Positions 9,455 to 17,531 of a stretch of DNA of 64,000 bases are shown here, piece after piece. The translations under genes and the position numbers were made by a program. Within the stretch, counting starts at the first letter, position 1; every line of letters begins with the position of its first letter. Source of the stretch: Streptomyces seoulensis (GTDB lineage Bacteria; Actinomycetota; Actinomycetes; Streptomycetales; Streptomycetaceae); contig NZ_AP025667.1 in the NCBI RefSeq assembly GCF_022846655.1, positions 5,555,001-5,619,000 of the forward strand, read 5' to 3'. Below the pieces are notes generated by a model, which saw only the letters and a program-made list of their open reading frames with translations, made no database searches and was not told where the DNA came from.

Positions 9455-9481
9455 AACAGCGGTGCCCCGCCCGGCATTCCC
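9455..9481 (-). promoter_or_regulatory. Sigma-R promoter of sigR (sigRp2 type)
   Basis: On the minus strand GGGAAT (9481-9476) is followed after exactly 18 bases by GTT (9457-9455), the sigma-R consensus. It lies about 60 bases upstream of the long-form ATG and so would transcribe both sigR starts and rsrA. It sits immediately after the stop codon of the hydrolase gene. Confidence 0.92.
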
Positions 9482-9486
9482 GAGGG

Positions 9487-10128
9487 TCACCCGAGTGACA
9501 CGGCCCACCTCACGACGGCGTCCGTCACGGTCGTCAGCGCGGCTTCCTGGGTCACGGGGGCCCGTTTGGGCACCGCGAAGGAGTGGTCGCCGAAGGGCAC
9601 CTCGACGAGTTCGAAATCGCCCTCCCCGGGAAACTCCCCGGGCCTGCCGAAGGGGTCGTTCCCGCCCTGGACGACGAGGGTGGGGACCCCGGCGCCGAGC
9701 AGCTCACCGGCGCGGGACTTCTCCGGCCTGCCCGGCGGATGCAGCGGGAAGCTCAGCGCGAGCACCGCGCGGGCGCCCAGCTCGGTGGCGGTGCGGCAGG
9801 CGACGCGGGCGCCGGCGCTGCGGCCGCCGGAGACCACGGGCAGGCCGGGCCGGGTCAGCGCGGGCCACAGCCCCCGCCAGCCGGTGTCCAGCGTCTTCGG
9901 CGCGGGGGCGACCTTGCGCCCGGCCACCCGCCAGGGCTGTTCGACCAGGGCGACGCTCACCCCGTGCGCGGGCAGGGCGGCGGCCAGCGCCTGGAGATCA
10001 CGCGCCTCGATGCCGCCCCCGGCACCGTGGCTCACGGCCAGGACCAGCCGGGGTCCGTCCGCGGGATGCCAGGTGACGCGCGCGGTCCCGGCCTCGGTCT
10101 CGATGGTCTCGATCATGCTGGAGGTCAC
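9487..10128 (-). CDS. Alpha/beta hydrolase (KANL3/Tex30-like)
   Basis: The 213-residue protein has the alpha/beta hydrolase order: an oxyanion strand LAVSHGAGGG near residue 33, a nucleophile elbow SGGRSAGARVA (GxSxG as GRSAG) near 105, and a late Asp in VVQGGNDPFG. The pattern matches the small KANL3/Tex30 (dienelactone-hydrolase-like) group, whose substrates are mostly unknown. Its ATG is one base after the stop of the SRAP gene, so the two form an operon. The sigR promoter lies just past its stop. Confidence 0.82.
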   Translation of the reverse strand: MTSSMIETIETEAGTARVTWHPADGPRLVLAVSHGAGGGIEARDLQALAAALPAHGVSVALVEQPWRVAGRKVAPAPKTLDTGWRGLWPALTRPGLPVVSGGRSAGARVACRTATELGARAVLALSFPLHPPGRPEKSRAGELLGAGVPTLVVQGGNDPFGRPGEFPGEGDFELVEVPFGDHSFAVPKRAPVTQEAALTTVTDAVVRWAVSLG

Positions 10129-10129
10129 G

Positions 10130-10984
10130 TCAGAAGAGTGTGCCCTCCTCCGGCCCCTCCAGCTCCTTCAGCAGCTCCGGGCCGTTGTTGCGGACGTTGC
10201 TGACGGCCGTGGGCACCGGGTAGGCGCGCATCAGGCCCTCGGGCGGCGGGGCCAGCAGCTCCCGCAGCTCCTCAGGATCGGTGCGCGCGGGGTCCAGCCA
10301 GGCGTCCCAGCGGTCCGGGGTGAGCATCAGGGGCATCCGGGGGTGGATGTCGGCGAGCGAGCCGGGGCCCTCGGCCGGGGCCACGGCCAGCGGGCCCTGC
10401 TCGGCCTCCGTGGTGATCACCGAGCAGGTCGCCCACCAGGCACCGGGGTGGTCGGCGGGCAGGGTCGGGTCGCGCCAGAACTCGTACAGCCCGGCCATGG
10501 CGAACACCGAGCCGTCGGCGGGGAGCACGAAGTAGGGCTGCTTGCGGGCCCGCTTCTTCCTGCCCTCGACCTCCAGGTCGCGCTCCTGCTCACCGGTGAC
10601 CCACTCGTAGTAGCCGTCGGCGGGCAGGATGCAGCGCCGGGCGGCGAAGGCGCGGCGGTAGGCGGGCTTCTCGTGCACGGTCTCGGCGCGGGCGTTGATC
10701 ATCCGGGCGGCGCCCTCGGGCGTCTTGGCCCAGGACGGCACCAGTCCCCACCTCAGCCGGCGCAACTGGCGAACCGGACGCCGGTCGGCGGCGTCTTTCA
10801 GCGGACGGTCCAGAACGGCGTGGACCTCCTTGGTCGGGGCCACGTTGTAGTCCGGCGCCAGGGTCTCCTCGGGTTCCGGCGCGCGGGAACCCGCCTCCGA
10901 CGGGGCCTGGGGGACCCCCACCTCTATCCCGAAGACTCCCGCGAGATCCTCTGGGCTACGACTGGCCGCATACCGTCCGCACAT
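10130..10984 (-). CDS. SRAP-family protein (YedK/HMCES-like, abasic-site DNA-protein crosslinker)
   Basis: The 284-residue protein starts MCGRYAASRS; Cys2 is the residue that covalently traps abasic sites in single-stranded DNA after Met removal. This fixes the start at 10984 although the frame is open to 11026. Other conserved parts are APTKEV, WGLVPSWAK, the Asn-Ala-Arg-Ala-Glu segment INARAETV, CILPADGYYEW with the catalytic Glu, and HPRMPLML with the catalytic His. A Lys/Arg-rich insert (EVEGRKKRARKQ) lies before PYFVLPADG. The gene is divergent from an M50-type protease gene with only 50 bases between them. Confidence 0.94.
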   Translation of the reverse strand: MCGRYAASRSPEDLAGVFGIEVGVPQAPSEAGSRAPEPEETLAPDYNVAPTKEVHAVLDRPLKDAADRRPVRQLRRLRWGLVPSWAKTPEGAARMINARAETVHEKPAYRRAFAARRCILPADGYYEWVTGEQERDLEVEGRKKRARKQPYFVLPADGSVFAMAGLYEFWRDPTLPADHPGAWWATCSVITTEAEQGPLAVAPAEGPGSLADIHPRMPLMLTPDRWDAWLDPARTDPEELRELLAPPPEGLMRAYPVPTAVSNVRNNGPELLKELEGPEEGTLF

Positions 10985-11034
10985 ATCAGCCACAGTGCCA
11001 GAGTCCGTCCGACGACAGGGAGCCACCCGCAGAC

Positions 11035-11757
11035 ATGGACAGCAACACGACCACCGCGCTGCCCGACCTCTGGGACCGGCTCAGCGGTACCCAGCCCGGT
11101 CCCGACCTGTGGGTGGTCCTCGCCACACTGGCCGCCGCGCTCGCCGTGGTCGCCCCGCACCCGGTGTGGCGGGTGGCCCGCAACGCGATCACCATCGCGC
11201 ACGAGGGCGGCCACGGACTGATCGCGCTCGTCACCGGCCGGAAACTGACCGCGATACGGCTGCACTCCGACACCAGCGGCCTCACGGTCAGCCGGGGCAA
11301 GCCGTACGGGATCGGCATGATCCTGACGGCCGCTGCCGGCTACACCGCCCCCTCGCTGCTCGGGCTCGGCGGCGCCGCGCTGCTGGCCGCCGGGCGCATC
11401 ACCCTGCTGCTGTGGGTGGCGACCGCCCTGCTGCTGGCGATGCTGGTGATGATCCGCAACGCCTACGGGGTGCTGACCGTGGTGCTGACCGGCGGGGCCT
11501 TCCTGCTGGTGTCGTGGCTTGCGGGACCGCAGGTGCAGGCGGCGTTCGCGTACGCGGTGGTGTGGTTCCTGCTGCTGGGCGGGGTGCGCCCGCCCTTCGA
11601 GCTGCAGGCCAAGCGCAGGCGGGGCGGCGCCGGCGATTCGGACGCGGACCAGTTGTCCCGGCTCACCCACGTACCGGCGGGGCTGTGGCTGTTCCTGTTC
11701 CACGCGGTGTCGCTGTGCTCACTGATCGGGGGCGGTCAGTGGCTGCTGCGGCTGTGA
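11035..11757 (+). CDS. M50B-like membrane metalloprotease
   Basis: The 240-residue membrane protein has about five or six hydrophobic segments and the zinc motif HEGGH near residue 55 (context IAHEGGHGLIAL). The context GLTVSRGKPYGIGMILTAAAGY fits the M50B peptidase-like family found in actinobacteria. Such proteins cut within or near the membrane, but no substrate is known for this group. The ATG at 11035 fits a divergent promoter arrangement with the SRAP gene; only a weak ribosome site is visible. It is followed on the same strand by aroA after 72 bases. Confidence 0.8.
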   Translation: MDSNTTTALPDLWDRLSGTQPGPDLWVVLATLAAALAVVAPHPVWRVARNAITIAHEGGHGLIALVTGRKLTAIRLHSDTSGLTVSRGKPYGIGMILTAAAGYTAPSLLGLGGAALLAAGRITLLLWVATALLLAMLVMIRNAYGVLTVVLTGGAFLLVSWLAGPQVQAAFAYAVVWFLLLGGVRPPFELQAKRRRGGAGDSDADQLSRLTHVPAGLWLFLFHAVSLCSLIGGGQWLLRL

Positions 11758-11829
11758 ACGCGGAACCGGGCCTTCCCCGCGGGGTTCGATCAAGATCTGG
11801 GTACGGTCCCAGCCACTAAAGTGGGGCGC

Positions 11830-13146
11830 ATGACCGTGAACCCCGCTCATACCGCCCTCTGGCCCGCCCCGCACGCGACCGGAGCCGTCGACGCGACGGT
11901 CCACGTGCCCGGTTCCAAATCGGTCACCAACCGGGCCCTCGTGCTGGCCTCCCTCGCCTCCGAGCCGGGCTGGCTGCGCCGCCCGCTGCGCTCGCGGGAC
12001 ACGCTGCTGATGGCCGGGGCGCTGCGCGCGATGGGCGTGGAGATCGAGGAGGGCGTGGGCCCGGACGGCTCCGGCGAGGCGTGGCGGGTGCTGCCGACGG
12101 GGCTGCGCGGTCCGGCCACGGTGGACGTCGGCAACGCGGGCACGGTCATGCGCTTCCTGCCGCCGGTCGCCGCGCTGGCCGACGGCCCGGTCCGCTTCGA
12201 CGGCGACCCCCGCTCCTACGAGCGTCCGCTGCACGGCGTGATCGACGCGCTCAGGGTCCTGGGCGCCCGGATCGACGACGACGGCCGGGGCGCGCTGCCG
12301 CTGACGGTGCACGGCGGCGGGGCGCTGGAGGGCGGCCCGGTGTCGGTGGACGCCTCCTCCTCGTCCCAGTTCGTCTCGGCGCTGCTGCTGTCCGCGCCGC
12401 GCTTCAACCAGGGCGTGGAGGTCCGCCACACCGGCGCGACCCTGCCCTCGCTCCCCCACATCCGGATGACGGTGGACATGCTGCGCGCGGTCGGCGCCCA
12501 GGTGGACACCCCGGAGTCGGGCGGCGAGCCGAACGTGTGGCGGGTGACGCCGGGCGCGCTGCTGGGCCGGGACCTGACCATCGAGCCGGACCTGTCCAAC
12601 GCGCAGCCGTTCCTGGCGGCGGCCCTGGTCACCGGCGGCAAGGTGACGATCCCGGACTGGCCCGAGCGCACCACCCAGCCGGGTGACCGGCTGCGGGAGA
12701 TCTTCACCGAGATGGGTGGCTCCTGCGAGCTGACCGAGTACGGGCTGGCCTTCACCGGCTCCGGCGCCGTGCACGGCATCGACGTGGACCTGGGCGACGT
12801 GGGCGAGCTGACCCCCGGCATCGCCGCGGTCGCGGCCCTCGCCGACTCCCCCTCGACCCTGCGGGGCGTGGCCCACCTGCGGCTGCACGAGACGGACCGG
12901 CTGGCCGCGCTGACCAAGGAGATCAACGAGCTCGGCGGCGACGTCACCGAGACCGCCGACGGCCTGCACATCCGCCCGCGCCCGCTGCACGGCGGTGTCT
13001 TCCACACCTACGACGACCACCGGATGGCGACGGCGGGCGCGATCATCGGCCTGGCCGTGCCCGGTGTGCGGATCGAGAACGTGGCGACGACGGCGAAGAC
13101 CCTCCCGGACTTCCCCGAGCTGTGGGCCGGGATGCTCGGTAACTGA
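11830..13146 (+). CDS. aroA: 3-phosphoshikimate 1-carboxyvinyltransferase (EPSP synthase)
   Basis: The enzyme condenses shikimate-3-phosphate with phosphoenolpyruvate in the shikimate pathway. Visible motifs are [14 protein letters not shown] near the N-terminus (substrate-binding Lys/Ser), [23 protein letters not shown] (PEP site) and [12 protein letters not shown] near the C-terminus. The frame also has a GTG at 11821, three codons earlier; I prefer the ATG at 11830 (438 residues), which starts [11 protein letters not shown] like homologues. rsgA follows after 17 bases, so the two are probably co-transcribed, a common pairing in Streptomyces. Confidence 0.97.
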   Translation: MTVNPAHTALWPAPHATGAVDATVHVPGSKSVTNRALVLASLASEPGWLRRPLRSRDTLLMAGALRAMGVEIEEGVGPDGSGEAWRVLPTGLRGPATVDVGNAGTVMRFLPPVAALADGPVRFDGDPRSYERPLHGVIDALRVLGARIDDDGRGALPLTVHGGGALEGGPVSVDASSSSQFVSALLLSAPRFNQGVEVRHTGATLPSLPHIRMTVDMLRAVGAQVDTPESGGEPNVWRVTPGALLGRDLTIEPDLSNAQPFLAAALVTGGKVTIPDWPERTTQPGDRLREIFTEMGGSCELTEYGLAFTGSGAVHGIDVDLGDVGELTPGIAAVAALADSPSTLRGVAHLRLHETDRLAALTKEINELGGDVTETADGLHIRPRPLHGGVFHTYDDHRMATAGAIIGLAVPGVRIENVATTAKTLPDFPELWAGMLGN

Positions 13147-13163
13147 CGGGCGGACTGACGATC

Positions 13164-14174
13164 ATGCGCCGCTACGGCAAGCACACCGACGAGGACGACA
13201 TCCGCACGCGTCCCAACCGCAAGGGCAACCGGCCGCGGACCAACATCCGGCCCAAGCACGAGGACGCGGCGGAGGGCATGGTCCTCACCGTCGACCGGGG
13301 CCGGCTGACCTGCCTGGTCGAGGGGCGGACCATCACCGCGATGAAGGCCCGGGAGCTGGGCCGCAAGGCGGCCGTGGTGGGCGACCGGGTGTCGCTCGTC
13401 GGCGACCTGTCGGGCCAGAAGGACACGCTCGCGCGGATCGTGCGCATCGGGGAGCGCTCCTCCCTGCTGCGCCGGACCGCCGACGACGACGACCCCTACG
13501 AGCGGGTCGTGGTGGCCAACGCCGACCAGCTCGCCATCGTCACCGCCCTCGCGGACCCCGAGCCGCGCCCCCGGCTGATCGACCGCTGTCTGGTCGCGGC
13601 CTTCGACGGCGGCCTGGAACCCCTCCTGGTCCTGACCAAGTCGGACCTCGCCTCGCCGGACAAGCTGCTGGAGCAGTACGGCGACCTGGACATCCCCTAC
13701 GTGGTGACCAGCCGCGAGGAGCTGGAGAACGGCGACGCCGCCGACCGGGTGCGCGAGCAACTGGACGGGAAGATAACGGCGTTCGTCGGCCACTCCGGCG
13801 TCGGCAAGACGACCCTGGTCAACGCGCTGGTGCCGGACGACCTGCGGCGTACGACGGGACACGTCAACGCGGTGACGGGCCGGGGCCGGCACACCACGAC
13901 CTCCGCGCTCGCGCTGCCGCTCGGCGACGGCACGGGCTGGGTGGTCGACACTCCGGGCGTGCGGTCCTTCGGGCTGGCGCACATCGACCCCTCACGGGTG
14001 ATCAACGCCTTCCCGGACCTGGTGCCGGGGACGGAGGGCTGCCCGCGCGCGTGCAGCCACGACGAGCCGGACTGCGCGCTGGACGCCTGGGTGGCCGAGG
14101 GGCACGCGGGCCAGGCCCGGCTGTACTCGCTGCGCCGGCTGCTGTCCACGCGGGAGCGCCGCGAGGGCGACTGA
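13164..14174 (+). CDS. rsgA: Ribosome small-subunit GTPase RsgA (YjeQ)
   Basis: The 336-residue circularly permuted GTPase helps late 30S maturation. In order there is an N-terminal OB-fold region (about 30-110), the G4-type motif TKSD, then the P-loop GHSGVGKT, then G3 as DTPGV (context VVDTPGVRSFGL). This G4-G1-G3 order is the permuted hallmark. The zinc knuckle is CPRACSHDEPDCAL near residue 290. The N-terminus is basic (RPNRKGNRPRTN), suited to RNA contact. It follows aroA at 17 bases. Confidence 0.96.
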   Translation: MRRYGKHTDEDDIRTRPNRKGNRPRTNIRPKHEDAAEGMVLTVDRGRLTCLVEGRTITAMKARELGRKAAVVGDRVSLVGDLSGQKDTLARIVRIGERSSLLRRTADDDDPYERVVVANADQLAIVTALADPEPRPRLIDRCLVAAFDGGLEPLLVLTKSDLASPDKLLEQYGDLDIPYVVTSREELENGDAADRVREQLDGKITAFVGHSGVGKTTLVNALVPDDLRRTTGHVNAVTGRGRHTTTSALALPLGDGTGWVVDTPGVRSFGLAHIDPSRVINAFPDLVPGTEGCPRACSHDEPDCALDAWVAEGHAGQARLYSLRRLLSTRERREGD

Positions 14175-14258
14175 GCCTCGTGTGGTTTGCCGGGGTGCGC
14201 GTTCGGTAAGTGCATAATCGCCCCGAGCCGGGGTTCCGGACCTACGGGAGGACAGCAC

Positions 14259-14582
14259 ATGGCGTGGCTGCTGGTCATCGTCGCCGGGCTTCTGGAGACC
14301 GGCTTCGCCGTGTGCCTGAAGCTGTCCCACGGGTTCACCCGGCTCTGGCCGACCATCGCCTTCGCGTCCTTCGCCCTCGGCAGCTTCGGCCTCCTCACCC
14401 TGGCCCTGAAGAAGCTCGACGTCGGTCCCGCCTACGCGGTGTGGACCGGTATCGGCGCGGCCGGGACGGCGATCTACGGCATGGTCTTCCTCGGTGACCT
14501 GGTGTCCACCCTGAAGATCGTCTCCATCTCCCTGGTGATCGTCGGGGTGATCGGCCTCCAGTTGTCGGGGTCGGCGCACTGA
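14259..14582 (+). CDS. SMR-family transporter, SugE/Gdx (guanidinium exporter) type
   Basis: The 107-residue protein has four membrane helices and the essential Glu13 in AGLLETGFAVCLK. The signatures LSHGFTRLWP and GPAYAVWTGIGAAGTAIYG place it in the SugE/Gdx branch rather than the EmrE branch. That branch exports guanidinium with proton antiport. GGGAGGAC before the ATG at 14259 is a strong ribosome site. The 84-base leader holds a short GC hairpin but no guanidine riboswitch that I can match. It is convergent with a TetR gene four bases away. Confidence 0.9.
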   Translation: MAWLLVIVAGLLETGFAVCLKLSHGFTRLWPTIAFASFALGSFGLLTLALKKLDVGPAYAVWTGIGAAGTAIYGMVFLGDLVSTLKIVSISLVIVGVIGLQLSGSAH

Positions 14583-14586
14583 GCCC

Positions 14587-15192
14587 TCAGGGCTGCTGCG
14601 GGTACAGGGCGTGGTGGACGAGGGCCGCGGTGCCACCCTCGCCCGCCGGTGCCGCCACGCAGGACAGGCCGAGCCGGAGGGCGAGTTCGCAGGCGAAGGC
14701 CAGCCTGGCGGTGTCGGCCGCGGGGGTGCCGGGTGCGGTGAGGACGGCCACGGCGCGGTCGCGCACGATCCGCAGGAAGTCTCCGGGTGCGGGCAGCGGC
14801 CCGTCGGCCCGCCGCTGCGCGGGCACCGTGGAGGTCGAGGGCACGCCGGGGCGGGCGGGTGCGGGCAGCCGTTCGGTCCAGGCGCCGGTGAGCATGGCCC
14901 GTACCAGCGCGTTGCCGCGGGCGGCGGTGGCGGTCCACTCGGCGGTGGCGGCGAGTCGGTCGCGGGGGTCGGCGTGGGTGGCCAGGGCGCGGTCCACCCC
15001 GGCGAGGTAGCCGTCGGCCTCGCGCCGTATCAGGGCCCTGGCCAGGCCGTCCTTGCTGCCGAACTCGTTGTAGAGCGTCTGCCGGGACACTCCGGCGGCC
15101 GCGGCCACGTCGACCATCCGCACCGTCGACCACGGCCGGTGGGCGAGCGCTCTGCCTGCGGCGTCCAGCAGCGATTCGCGGGCTGCGGGCAT
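14587..15192 (-). CDS. TetR-family transcriptional regulator
   Basis: The 201-residue protein has an N-terminal TetR helix-turn-helix (about residues 8-55: LLDAAGRALAH and VAAAAGVSRQTLYNEFGSKD) and a variable C-terminal ligand domain. The ATG at 15192 follows AGGGAGG. A perfect TTGACA at 15252-15247 (minus) may be its -35 element, but the -10 (AAATCT at 15229-15224) is poor. The gene converges on the SMR gene and diverges from hisN. It may control the SMR exporter, which is inference from position only. Confidence 0.9.
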   Translation of the reverse strand: MPAARESLLDAAGRALAHRPWSTVRMVDVAAAAGVSRQTLYNEFGSKDGLARALIRREADGYLAGVDRALATHADPRDRLAATAEWTATAARGNALVRAMLTGAWTERLPAPARPGVPSTSTVPAQRRADGPLPAPGDFLRIVRDRAVAVLTAPGTPAADTARLAFACELALRLGLSCVAAPAGEGGTAALVHHALYPQQP

Positions 15193-15357
15193 CTTCGCCT
15201 CCCTGGGGCGAGCTGTGGCGCTTAGATTTGACTCGCCCCTCAAGCCTGTCAAGGGTCCGGGGGCATGCCGGGGGCACGGTTCGGCCAAGGGCGCCGTACG
15301 CCGCGCCCATGCTCCCCCTGGTGGCTTCGGGACGCCCCCGGCCGATACGGTCGTCAC

Positions 15358-16158
15358 ATGCCGGACTATCTCGACGATCTGCGCCTCGCCCATGTCCTCG
15401 CGGACGCCGCCGACGCGACGACCATGGAGCGCTTCAAGGCCCTCGACCTGAAGGTCGAGACGAAACCGGACATGACGCCGGTCAGCGAGGCGGACAAGGC
15501 CGCCGAGGAGCTGATCCGCAACCACCTCCAGCGCGCCCGTCCCCGCGACTCGGTGCTCGGCGAGGAGTACGGCGCCGAAGGCTCGGGCCCGCGCCGCTGG
15601 GTGATCGACCCGATCGACGGCACCAAGAACTACGTGCGCGGGGTCCCGGTGTGGGCGACCCTGATCTCGCTGATGGAGGCGGGGCCGGGCGGGTTCCACC
15701 CGGTCGTGGGCCTGGTCTCCGCGCCCGCGCTGGGCCGCCGCTGGTGGGCCGCGAAGGACCACGGCGCCTTCACCGGGCGCAGCCTGACCTCGGCGAGCCG
15801 TATCCACGTCTCCGGGGTGAGCGACCTGGCCGACGCCTCCTTCGCCTACTCCTCGCTCACCGGCTGGGAGGAGCGGGGCCGGCTCGACGGCTTCCTGGAG
15901 CTGTCCCGCGAGGTGTGGCGCACGCGCGCGTACGGCGACTTCTGGCCCTACATGATGGTGGCGGAGGGCTCGGTGGACCTGTGCGCCGAGCCGGAGCTGT
16001 CGCTGTGGGACATGGCGGCCAACGCGATCATCGTCACCGAGGCGGGCGGCACCTTCACCGGCCTCGACGGGCGTCACGGCCCGCACAGCGGTGACGCGGC
16101 GGCCTCCAACGGACTGCTGCACGAGGAGCTGCTGAGCCGTCTCGGCAAGGTGGGCTGA
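15358..16158 (+). CDS. hisN: Histidinol-phosphate phosphatase, inositol-monophosphatase type
   Basis: The 266-residue protein has the metal-binding motifs of the IMPase fold: LGEEYG, DPIDGTKNYVRG and LWDMAANAIIVTEAGG. In Streptomyces the orthologue at this locus is HisN, which dephosphorylates histidinol phosphate in histidine synthesis. By sequence alone an inositol or fructose-bisphosphate phosphatase cannot be excluded. The ATG at 15358 gives MPDYLDDLRLAH as in orthologues. It is transcribed away from the TetR gene. Confidence 0.88.
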   Translation: MPDYLDDLRLAHVLADAADATTMERFKALDLKVETKPDMTPVSEADKAAEELIRNHLQRARPRDSVLGEEYGAEGSGPRRWVIDPIDGTKNYVRGVPVWATLISLMEAGPGGFHPVVGLVSAPALGRRWWAAKDHGAFTGRSLTSASRIHVSGVSDLADASFAYSSLTGWEERGRLDGFLELSREVWRTRAYGDFWPYMMVAEGSVDLCAEPELSLWDMAANAIIVTEAGGTFTGLDGRHGPHSGDAAASNGLLHEELLSRLGKVG

Positions 16159-16275
16159 ACCGGCCGGCCGAGCACGCCCGCGCGGCCCGTGCGCCCTCAA
16201 CTGCCCACGCGCGCCCTCTTGTTGACCTCTCCTTTACCTGTCACCCTGAAGCCTCCCTCACTTGTGAATTCGTGA

Positions 16276-16296
16276 ATCCGCGCGTGCGGCGCGGAT
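16276..16296 (+). other. Leader hairpin before the CBS-domain gene
   Basis: ATCCGCGC (16276-16283) and GCGCGGAT (16289-16296) form an eight-base-pair stem with a five-base loop, 24 bases before the ATG and just ahead of the AGGAGGTGG ribosome site. It could influence translation. No known riboswitch was recognised. Confidence 0.4.
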
Positions 16297-16320
16297 TTCC
16301 GCAGGAGGTGGCTCCCTTCC

Positions 16321-16752
16321 ATGCTCACGCCCGCGCCCGCGCCCGAACCCGCCCCCGCCCTCGTCCGAGACGCCATGAGCACGGTGGTCCTCACCATCGG
16401 CCCCGCCCACACCCTCCGCCAGGCCGCCGCCCTGATGTCCGCCCGCCGGGTCGGCGCCGCCGTGGTGCTCGACCCGGACGCGGGCGGCATCGACATCCTC
16501 ACCGAACGGGACATCCTCAACTCCGTCGGTCTGGGCCAGAACCCGGACGCGGAGGCCGCGCACGCCCACACCACCACGTCCGTGGTCTTCGCCGCCCCGG
16601 CCTGGACCCTGCACGAGGCTGCCCGCGCCATGACGCACGGCGGCTTCCGGCACCTGGTCGTGCTCGACCGGGGCGAGCCCGCGGGCATCGTCTCGGTCCG
16701 CGACATCATCCGCTGCTGGAGCCCGGCCCGCGCCCCGGAACCGGCTCTCTGA
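16321..16752 (+). CDS. Twin CBS-domain protein
   Basis: The 143-residue protein consists almost only of two CBS motifs (about 18-75 and 82-138). The repeats are recognised by AAALMSARRVGAAVVLD...DILTERDI and AARAMTHGGFRHLVVLD...IVSVRDII. Paired CBS motifs bind adenosine nucleotides, and stand-alone versions act as energy or redox sensors that touch other proteins. The Pro/Ala-rich first 15 residues look disordered. A strong ribosome site (AGGAGGTGG) precedes the ATG. Confidence 0.9.
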   Translation: MLTPAPAPEPAPALVRDAMSTVVLTIGPAHTLRQAAALMSARRVGAAVVLDPDAGGIDILTERDILNSVGLGQNPDAEAAHAHTTTSVVFAAPAWTLHEAARAMTHGGFRHLVVLDRGEPAGIVSVRDIIRCWSPARAPEPAL

Positions 16753-16767
16753 CCCCGCCCGGCAGGG

Positions 16768-16803
16768 TTGGACCACTCCTTGGACTACTTGGACAAGGTC
16801 CAA
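16768..16803. promoter_or_regulatory. TTGGAC repeat array, likely Fur-family operator
   Basis: TTGGAC occurs at 16768-16773, 16780-16785 and 16789-16794, followed by the inverted GTCCAA at 16798-16803. The last two form a perfect 6-3-6 palindrome (16789-16803). The array ends 65 bases before the Fur-family start codon, where an autorepressor would bind. The assignment is inferred from position and symmetry. Confidence 0.6.
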
Positions 16804-16868
16804 TCCTGCCCTGGTTCCAAAATCACATCCATTCGGGATCTGTTCGGCCTACTGTTACGCTGGCTGCC

Positions 16869-17285
16869 ATGAGTGACCTTCTGGACCGGCTGCGTGGACG
16901 CGGATGGCGGATGACCTCGCAGCGCCGTGTGGTGGCCGAGGTGCTGGACGGCGAGCACGTCCACCTCACGGCCGACGAGGTCCACGCGCGCGCCGTGGTG
17001 AAGCTGCCCGAGATCTCCCGGGCGACCGTCTACAACACCCTGGGTGAGCTGGTCTCCCTGGGCGAGGTGCTGGAAGTCAGCACGGACCGGCGCGCCAAGC
17101 GGTACGACCCGAACGCGCACCGCCCGCACCATCACCTGGTCTGCTCCGGCTGCGGCGCGATCCGTGACGTGCACCCCACCGGCGACCCGCTCTCCGAACT
17201 CCCCGACACCGAGCGCTTCGGCTTCTCGGTCTCGGACGTCGAGGTGACCTACCGCGGCCTGTGCCCGGAGTGCTCCGCCGCCTGA
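16869..17285 (+). CDS. catR: Fur-family repressor, probably CatR
   Basis: The 138-residue protein has a winged-helix DNA-binding half (LRGRGWRMTSQRRVVAEVL; ISRATVYNTLGELVSLGEV) and a metal-binding half. The latter has the His-rich segment HRPHHHLVCSGCG and a second pair CPEC at the C-terminus, forming the structural zinc site of two CxxC motifs. Of the Streptomyces Fur paralogues (FurA, CatR, Nur, Zur), the locus next to hisN corresponds, as I recall, to CatR, the peroxide-responsive repressor of catalase catA. The symbol rests on that synteny. No catalase gene is in the window. Start ATG 16869. Confidence 0.75.
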   Translation: MSDLLDRLRGRGWRMTSQRRVVAEVLDGEHVHLTADEVHARAVVKLPEISRATVYNTLGELVSLGEVLEVSTDRRAKRYDPNAHRPHHHLVCSGCGAIRDVHPTGDPLSELPDTERFGFSVSDVEVTYRGLCPECSAA

Positions 17286-17343
17286 CGAACGGCCCCGCGG
17301 CTTCCCGTCGCCGGGGCCTTGTCCCGTTCATCCGCATACGACA

Positions 17344-17376
17344 GAGGGCCGGAATCCAATTCGGATTCCGGCCCTC
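17344..17376. terminator. Hairpin terminator between the Fur-family gene and initiator tRNA
   Basis: A perfect 14-base-pair stem (17344-17357 with 17363-17376) and a five-base loop lies ten bases after the tRNA 3' end on the minus strand and 58 bases after the Fur-family stop on the plus strand. It probably serves both. Confidence 0.8.
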
Positions 17377-17385
17377 GGCCTTCAG

Positions 17386-17459
17386 TAGCGGGGACAGGAT
17401 TTGAACCTGCGACCTCTGGGTTATGAGCCCAGCGAGCTACCGAGCTGCTCCACCCCGCG
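17386..17459 (-). tRNA. tRNA-fMet (initiator), anticodon CAT, copy 1
   Basis: The 74-base gene begins CGCGGGGTGGAGCAGCTCGG on the minus strand. The acceptor stem has an unpaired C1-T72, and the anticodon stem has three G-C pairs (CTGGG/CCCAG). Both are hallmarks of the initiator tRNA. The T arm is GCAGG-TTCAAAT-CCTGT, the discriminator is A, and the 3' CCA is not encoded. It is identical to the copy at 19576-19649. Confidence 0.96.
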
Positions 17460-17531
17460 TCGATGAATATGACACTACGGGACCCATGGCCCCGGAGGCA
17501 AATCCATTCCCTCGCGCCCCTTCGGACCAGG

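Noticed and set aside
14175..14258. Possible guanidine (ykkC-III or mini-ykkC) riboswitch upstream of the SugE-type gene
   Set aside because: A short GC hairpin and AGGACA are present, but neither paired ACGR hairpins nor the conserved pseudoknot of guanidine-III could be laid out; GGGAGGAC is better read as the ribosome site.
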